64,000 nucleotides of DNA from Synaphobranchus kaupii (GCA_029718625.1 CM056380.1:14932786-14996785); one strand, 5' to 3'. Positions 12,505-25,272 are shown, counted from the first letter of the stretch. Made by a program: numbers and translations. The notes: generated by a model from the letters alone, not told the origin.

Positions 12505-13009
12505 CTGGGGCTGGGGCTGGGGTGTCCTTTATGTGGAATAACCAGTTGGACATCCTGCTAATTCGTCCCCTCCCACAATACCCAACTCTAACATCTATGC
12601 ATCCCCTGTGTTATATTGGCCCAAATTTGGCATTCTAAGCAGCAACACTGACTTTACTCTTTTTTTTTTGTTTAATTGTTGGTGGTCTGGTTGGAACTGC
12701 TTTCTCAAAAAGTGTCCCGTGATTAACAAGCCTGTGCCTTAACCCAAAACATTCCTGCGATCATCCAATGAATGACCCATTAAAATCCAATGGGATTATG
12801 AAAGAACCCGCAATAAATTCCTGTTATTTTCCAATGGGAAACCAATTGAATTCCCATTAAAATATCATGTTTCATGGGGGCCAATTCACAATGGAAATCC
12901 AATGGTATTCCCATGAGAGATTCCCATGAGAGCTTTCCCATGGGAATTTCAATTTTACTTTAAGGAAAAGTAAAATTGTAGCGCTCAGTCAGTAAAAATT
13001 GCCACAGGT

Positions 13010-13225
13010 GCGTATAGCCAAAACCGATTATGAGGGGGGGAAAAAAGATTCCATACACGCACTGCATATACGGCCGGACTGAAATGTCTTGCAAAAATAT
13101 ATTAGTTGTTGGTACAAATGTACATTGCTCAAAAAATAAAAAGTGCAAAGTGCTAGACATCTGAGTCCGGCAGTATGTGCAGAGTACGTACAACATCTTT
13201 TTTTCCCCCCTCAATTTTACATAAG
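13010..13225. repeat. Hairpin sequence (MITE-like)
   Basis: Left arm with TGAGGGGGGG, AAAAAAGAT and GGCCGGACT mirrors a right arm with GAGTCCGGCA and ATCTTTTTTTCCCCCCTCA. No target duplication was identified, so the class is open. It sits upstream of the keratin gene and downstream of tsfm. Confidence 0.45.
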
Positions 13226-14427
13226 GGACACCAAAATCATGCTCATGTCTACAAAAGATAAAGGTCAACGTTTCTGCAATCACAGTGACGCATACCGATT
13301 GATTCGCAGTCATGTTTCAGTAAATATTCACAGTCCACCCTATCGACAGCAGTAGTTTAAAAGAAACACATCAGGAGCTTAGATGCCCCTCAATGTTCAA
13401 TCAACTCCCACATATTAAATTACATTAAATTTCTTCGTTTGATTTCAAATCAGGGCTAATATTATGAATGGAAAATGAGAAAAATGTAGCTTCACAATCA
13501 CAAGCTGCATTAACCCTTTCACACAGATGGTACTGTTCTATTTAAGGCTTTATAACTCCAGGTATGACAGACACTTGGAAAAATGGCTTAAATGAAGCAA
13601 GACTGTTGTACCATTGACAACACTAACTTAATTTGTTTATTTTCATTATTTAGGTAAAAATTAAGTGCCACAAATGCAAAGAAATCTAGGAAAAAACGCA
13701 AAAAAGTTTTTTGGTTTGCAAATACTGAGAGCTACATATGTAAAACAGGTAACACTATACATTACCTGGATCATACACTCCTTGCCCACAAGTGTGCAAA
13801 ATCTGAGGGTGATATTCACAACAACTAAAGATCTATGATGCAAAATGTAAGCAGTGTACCCTATTGTCCCTCATTGTCTGGGGTTAAACAATCGAATCAG
13901 CCGTCTTCTGTTGTATTATCTGCCGAATTACAATCTAACGATCAGGTGTAAATGGGGCCTCTGGTACCCCCTTCAATTCCAAAGATTCCTCTCGAAATAA
14001 GAGTGAAAACAAAATTTCAGTAACAACACCCCTCAATCCAAAATTTATCTACTTCAATTTATTTTACATTTTCTGATTTCTGATTATGTATTGTTAAACA
14101 AAATGCACTTTAATGTGCAATCGCTTTTATTCTACTTTTTAAATTATTTATAATCTTATTTTAATTAGTTCAACAAGTGCTGAACAATGCACTTTAAATT
14201 AATAACTATATTTGTAGAGTGCTTAATTTGAATACCACAGTGATCTATACCAGAAGTATAAACTATTATAATCTATATACAAATACACTTTGGACTGCAA
14301 TTTCATAGTATGAAAGGTGCCATACAAAGTTTATTTCTATAATATACATTTCTATATATTATTTCTTGTATAATGATCACCTTTAAAAGTGGGTTGAGGC
14401 GAAATGCACAGAAAGCAAAAGAAACAT

Positions 14428-14433
14428 TTTATT
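14428..14433 (-). terminator. Candidate poly(A) signal of tsfm
   Basis: AATAAA on the minus strand about 220 bases beyond the tsfm stop codon. Positional inference. Confidence 0.5.
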
Positions 14434-14653
14434 CAGGGATAAGACCATAGAGTGCACACCTCACAGAGATACAGGTGCACCATAGATACTGTGTGAGCGT
14501 CTGAATTCATACAACATCTTAATTCATATGATATTGTCTCCGTTGATTTCTGAGTAAAACGGGAGCATTTCCGACAGACTGATCGACCCTTCAGGCCGAT
14601 TGTGGCTTCGGAATAAAAGGAGGTGTTTTCGACGGGAAAACGCAGAGCGTCTC

Positions 14654-17600
14654 TCACTCGCCGGCGTTCCCTTCCCCGCACTGGAAGCGGACAAAGTCCA
14701 GGACGCGGGCGCCCTCCTCCGCCAGGTACTGGGCCACTGTCCGGGTCGGATCCGGAAGGAAGCTCTGCGGCAGCAGCCGCGTTTCCGATTCCCCGCACGG
14801 CAGGTCGTCGGCGTTGCCCAGGGAGACGGGCGCCTCCCCCACCACGTGCTGGCCCAGTCTCCGCCCCAGGACCTCCGTGTCGCCCCGCCCCCCCCGGAAC
14901 ACCACCAGGGCGCCGTAGCGCCCCATGACCATGCCCGTCGCTCCCGCCGCCGGCCCGTGGACGTAGGAGCCGATGTGCCAGTCGGCCGGCACCGCCACCC
15001 GCCACCGCCCGCTTCAGGTTGATGTTCTCACCCAGGCGACCTGAGAGCGAGCGGAAGGGGAAAAAAAAACATTTATTCTCCGGTAAGTGCGAAAAGTGTG
15101 GTGTCATCTGAATTATTATTATCATTATTGTAATGTTCTGACAGACGGGCCTTATTAGTCTGTACATGCGAACCTAGTTACCACGCTGCCAGTTATCAGC
15201 GAGAGCTACAGCTCTCCTCTGACTGGCTGCGACTCCCGTGTATCGCCACCTGCTCACGGGCAAGCGCTTTGGATCACACACGTGCACTGACGCAAGTAGG
15301 GACTACATACTGGGGAGAAAATGACGTGTCAGAAAAACATACGGGCAGTCCGGGCAGCCTGGCCACACACTCACCTATTGTCAGCGCCAGCAGGTCGGCG
15401 AGACGGGCTCCTTCAGACACGCTCAGCGGGGCGAGGTCTTCTGCAGACAGGAGGTTCTGAGACGCGCGGGGAAACGAGAGTCACGCCCACTGCTGGCACA
15501 CGCGTCACACACATCCTGGACCCTTGCCTCTTCACCTCCGACAGGGGGCGCTTTTCATTTTAGGGCCTGTTGTCACCCACCCCATTATGAGGAGGAATTC
15601 ATTTATCACACAATGATACCTCAACCCACAACCCTACCCTACCCAACCCACCCAACCCAACCACATTAAAAAAGAGCGCCAGTAACAGGTGGGACAGATG
15701 CCTGCATGTTTTGAAATGATGGCAGCACGGCGGGCCTTACCTTCACATAACCTGATTGGCCCTCGGCCTTTCTGCGGTGGTGAGCCATGGTGGCGAATGC
15801 CACATCTCTCACCAGCTCCTGGAACCTCTCGTTACGGGCCACGAAATCTGTCTCGCAGTTTACCTGGCAACATTACACACAGGTACACATTAAAGCACTT
15901 AAACGCATGCATTCAGCAACCTAACTAGGCGCCTACTGATTCACCTCAGTCTTTCATTTGATCAGTTTAATTTGGTTTCCTCTTTATGTAATTGTTTGCT
16001 AAATACTTATTAACACAATGGAGGCTTGGCTCCTTATTATTTGCTTTGTCTTTGAAGGGTTATTTTTAGTGACCGTGTGTCCACATTTCACCAATTAGGA
16101 GCACAATGTGAACATGGGAATTGTATTCTTCATGGCATGTATAGCCATTTCTGACATAATGTGGATTAAGAGCCTAATTAATCCCTCTAAACACGAAAAG
16201 CACCCAATTAATAAAAATGAACAGCCTGTTAAAATTCTGCGATTGAAATTGTGGTTGGAGAACCAGCATACACAGTGGTACCTCAGGACTGAATTCGAGA
16301 ACCAGTGGACTAAGGATATCGGCGGTTTGTAAACAAAATGTCCTTACGAGAAACATAACACACTCAGCCAGCTGTAATTCACAGCGTGGTCTGACGGCAG
16401 CTGAATTGAACAAGAGTTAAAGTTTCACCTTTTCTCTTGGTCTGGTTAGCTTACTGACATAAATGTGTTACCTCCACCATTACTGCTGCTCTGTCGCCCA
16501 CCAGCTGACCAATCAGGCCCTCTTTAGCCCGCCGACCCTCCAATCGGGTCGCTTTGCTCCACCCCTCTTTCTGGGCTTGCTCATGTAACCAGCTCTCAGC
16601 CTGGGACACAACACACAAATACATGCAACATAAACAAATGCACACACAAAGAAAACCTGTGCGCCACACACACACACACACACACACACAAAGCAAACCT
16701 ATGCTCACATGCACCTATAGATCATGCCAGGTTATAAGAGAAGAGCCGCAAATCTTCTTGATTGGCTGAAGTCCTTTCAGGTGGATACACACTTATGACT
16801 TACTGAGTGTGTGCTGGCTGACTTGCGTTTAGAAATGCTCTTCATCCAGTTGCAGCCCTAACCAACTACATACCATCACCATGGCTGCATTCAAATCCAA
16901 TTTAACACACTCCCTTCCCTTGCTCACTTCCCTCAAGGGAGCCATCTTGTGACACAATTTGTTATGTGCAGCAAGCAAACTTAAAAGGTGCTCTGCAAGG
17001 GAGGATTGACGAGAAACAACCAAAAACAGAACCGAACCGCGCCCTCGCAACATTTCGGAAGTGCAACACCATAGAGCTGAAATGTGACCGCCACATAGTT
17101 CTGTGGTGACCGGCCACTTTTTCCATGTGGAGCATTGCATTGTGGGATTCCCTTCTTGCTGGAAGCCTGCATTTTATACCCTTGGTGAAAGGGAGGATAA
17201 ACAAGGGAGCGAGGGAATATAATTACTCCCTCCCCTTTCTTATATTGGATCCGAATCACACTTGGTGTGGCTGCCATATTTCATGCTGGCATTTTGGAGA
17301 TTCCCCCCTTGAAGCAAGGGAAGGGAATGACAGGAAGAAAGGATCAATTTTGGATCCGAACGCAGCCCATGTCTTAAGATATGCCTTAAGACATATTTGT
17401 GAAGACATCTTGAGATGACTTAAGACAGGGTGATGGCTGTGTGTATGTACTTAACTGAATGACTCTTGACACTGGGTGCGTGTATGTAGACTGAAATACA
17501 GGTGTGACACTCGCAGAAAATACAGGTTTACTTTATCATTACAAGCATTTAAGCAGCTGGTTCTGGGCCTTCACATAAGAAAGGAAATGCACTTCAAATG

Positions 17601-17778
17601 CACTCACAAAAAATTCCATAATATTAGTGCCTTTGTTTACCTACCCCTTATATTAGATATCTGGGGAATGAGCTGACCTCAGTTACCTTGATGTGAGTTT
17701 TCAACATTGCCTGTTGTCTTAAACAGTCACCCTGGTTTCATACTCCATTTTTACTATGGCAGGAAACTGACACTAAAG

Positions 17779-17849
<71 letters not shown>

Positions 17850-18501
17850 GAAAGTGAGTTTAGAACTGACTGATTTTATCCACATTACGCCATCCAACAT
17901 CTCGTGTCAGTCACCTGCTTGATGTCATTATCAAACTTTTCCAGCGCTTTCTTGCAGTTGATGAAGGTGTAGCCAGTGGTCTTGCGCAGTTTCAGAAGAA
18001 GGGCTTTCTCTGCAGCTAGAAGCGGACAGCTTGTATGGACTGACTGAACACGGTGGGAGAGACAGACCTGAAACACACATCACATGAGATTACGTCTGAT
18101 ATGAAACTCGTGCTTGAATTTAGCCTACTTCTTGGATGTGAAAGCTAACGTTAAATCGTATATTTTAGCGCCCAACTACCAAGCTAAACTCGCTAGTTTC
18201 AAGAGCAAAAAGCAACGTTATACACGGAAAATCTCAACAATTGGATATGTTAGCAACATTGCAATGGATTCGAATTATTAGTTATGTCTAAGTAGAACCA
18301 ACTAGCTAAATGGCTTCATTGATACAGTCCGGTTAGCAAGCTAGCTACCTTGCCTGTCAGCGACAAAGATACCCCAAAAACAGAATTACGGTATGATAAA
18401 ATCAAAAGCGTACAGTGCAGAGCTCTTCAAACAAAATTCACAGTTAGCATTACCTTGTTAAAATCTGCTCTTATCGACCTCAGTACAAAGTATAAAGCCA
18501 T
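14654..18501 (-). CDS. tsfm: Mitochondrial elongation factor Ts (6 exons, frameshift in last exon)
   Basis: EF-Ts is the guanine-nucleotide exchange factor that recycles EF-Tu in mitochondrial translation. Exons: 18454-18501, 17915-18067, 16472-16600, 15741-15863, 15375-15456, 14654-15040, all with GT-AG borders and matching phases. Exon 1 encodes [16 protein letters not shown], a basic start typical of a mitochondrial presequence. Exon 2 holds the EF-Ts N-terminal signature ([20 protein letters not shown]). Exon 3 has [18 protein letters not shown], exon 4 the conserved [11 protein letters not shown], and exon 6 WHIGSYVHG and [13 protein letters not shown]. About 304 aa would be encoded without the defect. 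In exon 6 the 7-mer GGTGGCG occurs twice in tandem (14993-15006). After it the frame no longer encodes EF-Ts but stays open to about 14433. All other exons are intact, so this is either a sequence error or a recent lesion. Exon 6 is strikingly GC-rich. Confidence 0.93.
15900..16310. mobile_element. Diverged copy of the 7031-7773 hAT MITE
   Basis: Segments match the right half of 7031-7773 with many changes: AGCAACCTAACTAGG, CACAATGTGAACATGG, AACAGCCTGTTAAAATTCTG and CCAGCATACACAG. The end is degraded near CGAGAACCAGTGG. It lies in tsfm intron 3. Confidence 0.65.
16880..17371. mobile_element. MITE with CATGGCTGC ends
   Basis: Inverted ends CATGGCTGCATTCAAATCC and GGATCCGAACGCAGCCCATG, with matching inner sequence (CTCCCTTCCCTTGC against CAAGGGAAGGG). 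No coding capacity. It lies in tsfm intron 2. Confidence 0.6.
17781..17847. repeat. (GT)n microsatellite
   Basis: About 33 uninterrupted GT dinucleotides in tsfm intron 2. Confidence 0.97.
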
Positions 18502-19548
18502 AACCACCTCCACGCTGAAGTACAGCCAGCCGGCTTACGCAAAAAAAATGTCATTGACCCACGTTATCTACGGCAAGTCCGTAGAGTCAAACTAGATCTG
18601 GTATCCAGTTCTCGCCTGGCTGTGCTTACTTTGATCATCTTACTATCACTATCTGTCCAAAAATACCGACAGGAAAATTAAGGATACTTACACTTAAATT
18701 GTAATGCCTTCATCGCACGATTTAGAGTTTAGTGAATTAAATGTGTGGGCTACAACTGATTGACATTGGGGAACCGAATGAATGGTTGTCCTTTATTGAC
18801 CTTGGCCAAGACTTTAATATATTTCTTAAAGATTCAACTGTGTTGTAAAACTGTATCATTAAAGAGTATGAACTTGGTCTGTATAGCCAACTGCTGAAGT
18901 CACAAGTCTACGTTTGAATCAATAAAACGATTTTACAGTATCTAAGGATACAGTTCACTCAGTGATACCACTTTTTTTCCCCGTGGTACCCCACAAAGAT
19001 ACAAGTGTTTCAGCTCTTCGTCATGTTCACCACCCTGTTTTTTTAATACATGGATAAAATAAATGGCACCTGCAGTGTTTGGACCAGGTAAAAACATATA
19101 TATATAATGTAATATATAATGAAGTTCCCTAACGGGAAAATAAAAGTTATTATATTCTATTATATGCTATATGTGCAAGGCTAAAAAAAAAGAATTACTC
19201 AATTTTAAGGACAGGATGAACTATAATAACCTTTATTTTAGTATGTACAAGACTCACTGCAGTTATTCTGATTCTGGATGTAAGCAAAATATCTTAATTT
19301 CCCCTTCCAATTTCTTAGCTTTCGCATGTTTCAAAATGGTGGTGCATATTTTAAAAATGCATTTTTTCCCCCAACTTTTCAGTTATGACTTAAGCAGTCC
19401 AGCTGTCATCTCCCAATGATACACAGTATATCGTATTCACTAGCCACGCTCATTATTGCATTTTATTTGATGTTCCACTACTTATCATTTCGGGAGAACG
19501 CAGACAAGTGCACGCGATGCGCTGACACTCAACTGGCTGCATGCTTTG
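18502..19548. other. Upstream flank of tsfm, no gene recognised
   Basis: No exon-like frame was recognised on either strand. No TATA box is evident near the tsfm ATG, as expected for a housekeeping gene. The first bases upstream of 18501 would include the tsfm 5' UTR and promoter. Confidence 0.4.
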
Positions 19549-21081
19549 AGAAAGCAGTTTTGGACGACGCATGCGCACTTTAGACAAAGCCGTTCTGGAC
19601 GACGCATGCGCAGTTTCATCTCGAACATTGCATTGAGAAAGACTAAATTTTGGAGTAACGTTACAACAATTATGAACATCATTATTATGGAGTGTAATGT
19701 TGCAATATAGAAACCTAGTAAATGTTTTTTAAAACTATAAAATGCCTAAATTGTAATATTTATATCGCAATGGCGTATTGCTTAGTGTGCGCTCCTAACG
19801 TTATATTTTTTGCGATGATGATGGACTAGCTTGCAAGTAGCTTGGGTTAGCTTGCAAGGTAGGCCTACTATAATGAATGCCAGCGACGTCACCTTAGTGC
19901 AGCCTAGGACTGTGCTTAATTGTTAGATGAATGCCACCTGCGAGGCTGGGAGTGGGAGATCTAACAAAAGCCAAGAGATGGCACAGCGTCCTCTCTCTTC
20001 TCCCTGGCCAGTCCGTGGGCTAGCTAGGTACTTCAATTTTGAACGTAAAGGCCGTTTTATATTTTAGGCTATTCCTAGTCTTTGCGGGATTATATGATAG
20101 GTTGCAGTAGCAGGTCCACTGAAATGTTATTTTTGTCCTATTTACCTGACAAGGCATATGATAGTACTGAACATGTCACATTAATGTTTACTATCACAAA
20201 TTATGTTTTTATTTCATTTATTTTTTGTTTTAGATCCATCATGCTACCGTCTGAAAAAGCTGCTGCAGCCTTTTTCACTGCCCGTTTTGCAGTCCGCATT
20301 TTTTTAAACCGACGAGGCAAGACAAATTGGCCTTTTATTCCGAAGTCATCCGGGAGGGCTTGGATGAGTGAGTGATGGAAGGAGTGAGGGAGGGAGGGAA
20401 TGAGTGAGGGAGAGATGGAAGGAATGAGTGAGATGGAAGGAGTGAGTGAGTGATGGAATGAGTGAGTGACTGTTTACTATTTTGTTCTAATAAACGTTAA
20501 TTATTATGATTTGTGACTCATTATCTATTTATTTTTACTTGGAGGGGTTTTGGGTCTGTGAATGAGAGTAAGTTGGACATGGCTTGAGTAATATGTATCC
20601 ATTAAAAGCTCAGGTGTTAACGTTAGCTAACTAACTAGCGAACTTTAGCTAAATTAACACTACTCACTGTAGTCACGCACCCTTTATGATAAGACTGAAT
20701 GACTGTTGGTAACATTAATCGGCAATAAAAGTGTGAATTAGTCCATCATCATCGGAATTTTAGCTAAATTAACACTGCTCACTTGTCAGGTGCACGCACC
20801 CTTAGTTATGAATGGCTGTGTTGGTAACATTAATCATCAATAAAAGTATGAATTAGTCCATCATTGCTACAAATATGATGTTACGAGCGCACACTAAGTA
20901 ATACGCCATTGTGATATAAATATTACAATTTCTGCATTTTATAGTTTTAAGCTTGCTATATTACAACATTACACTTCATGTTAATGATGTTCATTGTTGT
21001 ACTCCATAACTTAAACTGCGCATGCGTCGTCTAGAACGGCTTTGTCTAAACTGCGCATGCGTCGTCCAGAACTGCTTTCTC
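19549..21081. mobile_element. Foldback element with GCATGCGC-bearing inverted repeats
   Basis: Left arm (about 19549-19830) and right arm (about 20845-21081) are inverted copies. Each carries two tandem units of the form (T/A)CTGGACGACGCATGCGC plus GACAAAGCCGTTCTGG, then a longer inner match (ATTTATATCGCAATGGCGTA; GTGTGCGCTC). Between the arms lie an exon-like stretch near 20232-20370 preceded by a pyrimidine-rich AG, and a GAGTGAG-type minisatellite. No transposase was recognised. Confidence 0.65.
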
Positions 21082-24000
21082 CAAGCCTGCCAATAGAGTC
21101 TGGCTGCAGACATCCACCGTGAAGCCCATAGTTAATATATATTTCTATGGTGAAGCCCCACGTCCACCGCCAGGCCCCTCGGGGCCTGAGCATGGACCTG
21201 GAAGTTGCGTCATGTGCCCTGGCGTCACTTCCGACCACATGCATGGACCTTTTCGTTATTTCCCCATTCTGTTTGCGAACACAACAGATGAGCCGGACGC
21301 ATCACCTTTTGTCGATGCAAATTTGTTCTGTTCGTAATAAATGGATTTCAACGAGCTGACAACTCCCACCAAGGTAAATGATGCCAATGTTATGTTGAAA
21401 CCAATAACGTTAACGTTAAGCAGCAGACAACAACTTAATACTATGAGTTGGCTAGCTAGCTCACGTTAGCAAATTAACACTAATGTGACCAACTTGTATG
21501 TTGTTTTTTCCATTGCTGTTTATTTGTAGCGCAGCAAACGTTTGCAATCGTGATAAGTCATGAATCATAATGTTTGTGTAACGTAACTAGCTAACGTAAG
21601 CTAACGTTAAGTAGTAACTAGCTTTCTAACCATTAGTGTTTGTCCAATGGTAGTTAAGTAACGACATACTTTATATATTGTTTGTTTTACAAACAGTTTT
21701 ATGTGTGTTGCTAATGTAACGTTAACGTTATGTATGTAACAGATAGCCAACATGTAATGTTATTATTGGCAATCATTATTTGTACGAACGTGTTAAGTTA
21801 TTGTACTTATTCTGTTATGTTTTTTTTTTTTTTTTACAGATGCATCATTCCATTCTACAGGGAAATTCAAATTTACAACTTGACAGATGCACAACCTGCT
21901 GCAAATTGTATCACTGTCCACTTTAACAAAAGAATAGCTGATCCCTTCTCTGGTCTGGCTTCCCTGTAATAATGTACACGTGTTATATTTACTGTGTATT
22001 ACTGGAGTGTAACGATTGAAGAAGAAATTTCCCATTGTGGGATCAATAAAGTACTACTACATCCTCAGTGCTTTCAACATGATTCAGCCACACCTACTAG
22101 CAGTCACTGCAAGTCTACACTACAGCTTCATCGACATTATTGATGTATCCAACTATGGAGTCGTCACAGTTCCAAACTTAATTTACAAACTCAGTAGTGA
22201 TCTAAGGGTTTATATGTATATTATGAACCTTGCTAGATTTTTGAAAATGTTATTTTGAGGTATAATAGGCATCTCAATACAAGCCAGCAGACTGTTCCCA
22301 ATGTTGAACTCTTTGTCCATACCATTAAACACTGCAACACTAAATACAAATGATTGTGCAGCACTGTACAATTTCTGACAGAAGGCATGTTTTAAGCATT
22401 GCAGAACCATGGACAGACTCCATGACCTTATGCAAGGTTTATTTGTGCTGAGGTGTGTGTGATATAGGAATAGGGAATATGGCTAACATTTTCTTCATCA
22501 CTTTATATGATAGTCTATCAGGGAACTTTAAAAGTACAAATAACCCAAAATGATGGAATGACAGAAGAACAGATTAGGCAGCCATAGACTTTAGCAACCA
22601 CACAAATTAATAATTTGTAAAATTCTTTAATTTTTTTTGGAATATCAAGTCTAATAAGAAAATAACAAAGGGAAAAAAGTACAACCAATAAGAACTTACA
22701 CGACACACTGAACACCCATGCAATCTAAAACTATACATATATTTATGTACACTATATAACACAAGTAGTCCTTACTAGTAGTCCTTACAGGCTGTAAGGG
22801 AAGAAGACAGAAAATTATGTAACACCTGTGGTCCACAATTTCAATTAAGAATCGCTCCATATCCTGCTGGTTACTGAAAATAAAAACAAATGGTCCCACA
22901 ATCTCGTTGTGCTCTGCTTCCCCAACCACGTCAGCGAGCCGGGTGTATGCAATGAGGGCGTTGGCCACCTCGCTCTCCTCCATTCCCAGGACACGGGGCA
23001 GCTGGAAAACACTTTTGGACTGTCTTGCATGAAAGTGTCCACTAACTTACAAATTAACCATAATGCATCTTGTTGACAGTACGAATATCTTACACCATCT
23101 AATTGTTTAAATGGTGAAGAATTGCTTTGTATTTCTCAATGACACTTCTGTTCGTTGCCGGTACTTGCAATTACGTTCAAGAAATAAGAGGGTCTTGAAT
23201 CGGTTCTGTGATGAAAGACAGTAGCCATAACTTCTTTATTAGCATGATGTTTATGTCAGCTTCTAGTCTAACATTACTTACACTCCAAACCGGCCCAGCA
23301 TTTATACACAGAAAACAGGAAATGTCATGTAGGTGATAACAAAAGGTTGGCTAGACAGGGAAGTCTTGTGGCTATGTTACTTCACTCCTATCTCTGGTTC
23401 TTCTTCCTAGTTTCCTGTCTCAGGGCTTAGATCAATAACTTTATTTCACACGTTATTCTACCAGGCTAGGATTCCCAGGAAACTCGGGGGGGCATTCATG
23501 CAGGTGACAATGAGTACTTAATGCGGGAGGGGGAGGAAATTAACATAGCTCATTTCCCAGGCCGTTCAGCACCTAAGTCTCTAATATGTTGGGGCATACA
23601 GATTCTACTTCAAACTGAAACATGTTGCTAAACACACTTTGAAATTACTAAAATCTAACAATTGTTTAAACAAACATACATTTGAAAGTCAGTGCATGTT
23701 TTAGATGGAAATATACATGAGACTTTAATCGATTAAGTTTTGTGGGTTTGAAGGTCAGGCAAAGTGGACAGTGATATAAATTGCAGCAGGTTGTGCATCT
23801 GTCAAGTTCTAAATTTGAATTGCCCTGGAGAATGGAATGATGCATCTGTAAAAAAAAAAAAAACATAACAGAATAAGTACAATAACATTTAAAATGGCTC
23901 TATTTAATACAGTACAATAACTTAATATGTTCGTACAAATAATGATTGCCAATAATAACAAGCAAACGTTAAAAGACCGACTTGAGAACAGAGAGCTGGC

Positions 24001-24690
24001 ATCTAACTACAGTAGGCGGCTAACGTTACATACATAACGTTAACGTTACATTAGCAACACACATAAAACTGATATTAATTTTAGTGCTAATGTTTGTAAA
24101 ACAAACAATATATAAAGTATGTCGTTACTTAACTGCCATTAGACAAACACTAATGGCTAGAAAGCTAGCTACTACTTAACGTTAGCTTACGTTAGCTAGT
24201 TACGTTACACAAACATTATGATTCATGACTTATCATGATTGCAAACGTTTGCTGCGCTACAAATAAACATAGCAATGGAAAAAACAACATACAAGTTAGT
24301 AACATTAGTGCTAATTTGGTAACGTGAGCTAGCTAGCCAACTCCTAGTATTAAGTTGTTGTCTGCTGTTTAACGTTAACGTCATTGGTTCCAACAGTACA
24401 TTGGCATCATTTACCTTGTTGGCAGATGTCGGCTCGTTGAAATCCACTTATTAGAAAAAAGAACAAACTTGCTTGGACAAATGAAGACACGTCCGGCTCG
24501 TTTAGTGTGTTCTGCAAACAGAATGGGGAAGTAACGAAAGGTCCATGCACGTAGTCGGAAGTGACGCCAGGGCACATGACGCAACTTCCAGGTCCATGCT
24601 CAGGCCCCGAGGGGCCTGGCGGTGGACGTGGGGCTTCACGGTGGATGTCTGCAGCCAGACTCTTCTCAAGCCTGCAGCCATCTGATATAG
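21082..24690. mobile_element. Large inverted-repeat element (0.9-kb arms, 1.8-kb centre)
   Basis: Left arm (about 21082-21935) and right arm (about 23765-24672) are inverted copies with roughly 90% visual similarity. Both start at GTCTGGCTGCAGACATCCAC and share GAGGGGCCTGGCGGTGGACG, an exon 1, intron runs of CGTTAGC motifs and an exon 2 after a poly(T) acceptor. The left arm has a small extra duplication of GGTGAAGCCC. The centre (about 21960-23650) holds another coding-like exon on the minus strand. It abuts the foldback at 19549-21081. Origin by inverted duplication or transposition cannot be settled from one copy. Confidence 0.7.
22790..24447 (-). pseudogene. Broken three-exon frame with C2H2-like zinc finger
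   Basis: Not recognised as a host gene. Exon 1 (24415-24447) reads (GTG)DFNEPTSANK and ends in a GTAAAT donor. Its mirror copy at 21341-21373 keeps ATG, so the start here is mutated. Exon 2 begins at 23845 after a poly(T)-CAG acceptor and encodes CTTCCNLYHCPLC, a C-x2-C-x13-H-x3-H finger (HVYFH), then stops near 23669 if unspliced. Exon 3 (about 22832-23045) reads HFHARQSKSVFQLPRVLG and then NEIVGPFVFIF, with a possible donor at CACAG-GTGTTA. Strand and order agree across the three exons. I infer an ORF belonging to the inverted-repeat element. Intron 2 is uncertain. Confidence 0.4.
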
Positions 24691-24815
24691 GGATGCGCTG
24701 AGAACCCGTCGCTGTTAGTCAATAGTGACATCGACCGCTGCTGGTTATATTTCAAGGAATGAGCATCCAAACTGTCCATAGAGCGTATGTAGGAACCCAA
24801 GGGGCCAAGACTTTG

Positions 24816-25112
24816 GGTGCGTCCCAATAGTCGAAAAATGCCACCTTTCCTCCTCCACTACCACTACTCTACTTCATGCCCCGGAAGCGGATCTTTGTGT
24901 TTTAATCTAATGTCGCTGATTACATCTTAATTACATATTAATGCTTACATATTAATTAATGTCTCTGCGCAAACCGCAATGTCATGTACATTGGATATTG
25001 TACATGTAAATACTTGTACTGAAAATGTTCAGGCAGTTTTGCATATTTCTGGGTAGGAGAGGAGTGGTAGTGGGGGAGTGGAGGTGGGGAGTGAAGAATA
25101 TTGGGACGCACC
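24816..25112. mobile_element. MITE with GGTGCGTCCCAATA ends
   Basis: Ends GGTGCGTCCCAATAGTCG and TATTGGGACGCACC form an inverted repeat around about 270 bp of AT-rich sequence with no ORF. A partial relative is in keratin intron 1 (10651-10808). No convincing target duplication. Confidence 0.7.
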
Positions 25113-25117
25113 TATAT

Positions 25118-25272
25118 TCTCTGTGGAAGTAGAATATACGGAGAAGTACGGCGGCGGAGCGATACTTTACGTTACCTACGAATGTAGTGCCGGCATTGGT
25201 CGACTACAACAACAAAGAAGACCAACAAGTTGCAATGGCCATGTTTGCTCCGCCACCGTACTTCCACAGAGA
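25118..25272. mobile_element. Short hairpin MITE
   Basis: TATTCTCTGTGGAAGTA at the left is mirrored by TACTTCCACAGAGAATA at the right, with further pairing of CGGCGGCGGAGC against GCTCCGCCACCG. Non-coding. Confidence 0.6.

Noticed and set aside
14600..15022. 140-codon plus-strand frame, Arg/Pro-rich
   Set aside because: Antisense shadow of the GC-rich tsfm exon 6; the minus-strand EF-Ts match explains the openness.
14433..15167. 244-codon minus-strand frame over the tsfm last exon
   Set aside because: Only its first part ([15 protein letters not shown]) is tsfm. After the 7-bp duplication it is the wrong frame of the same exon and then 3' UTR.
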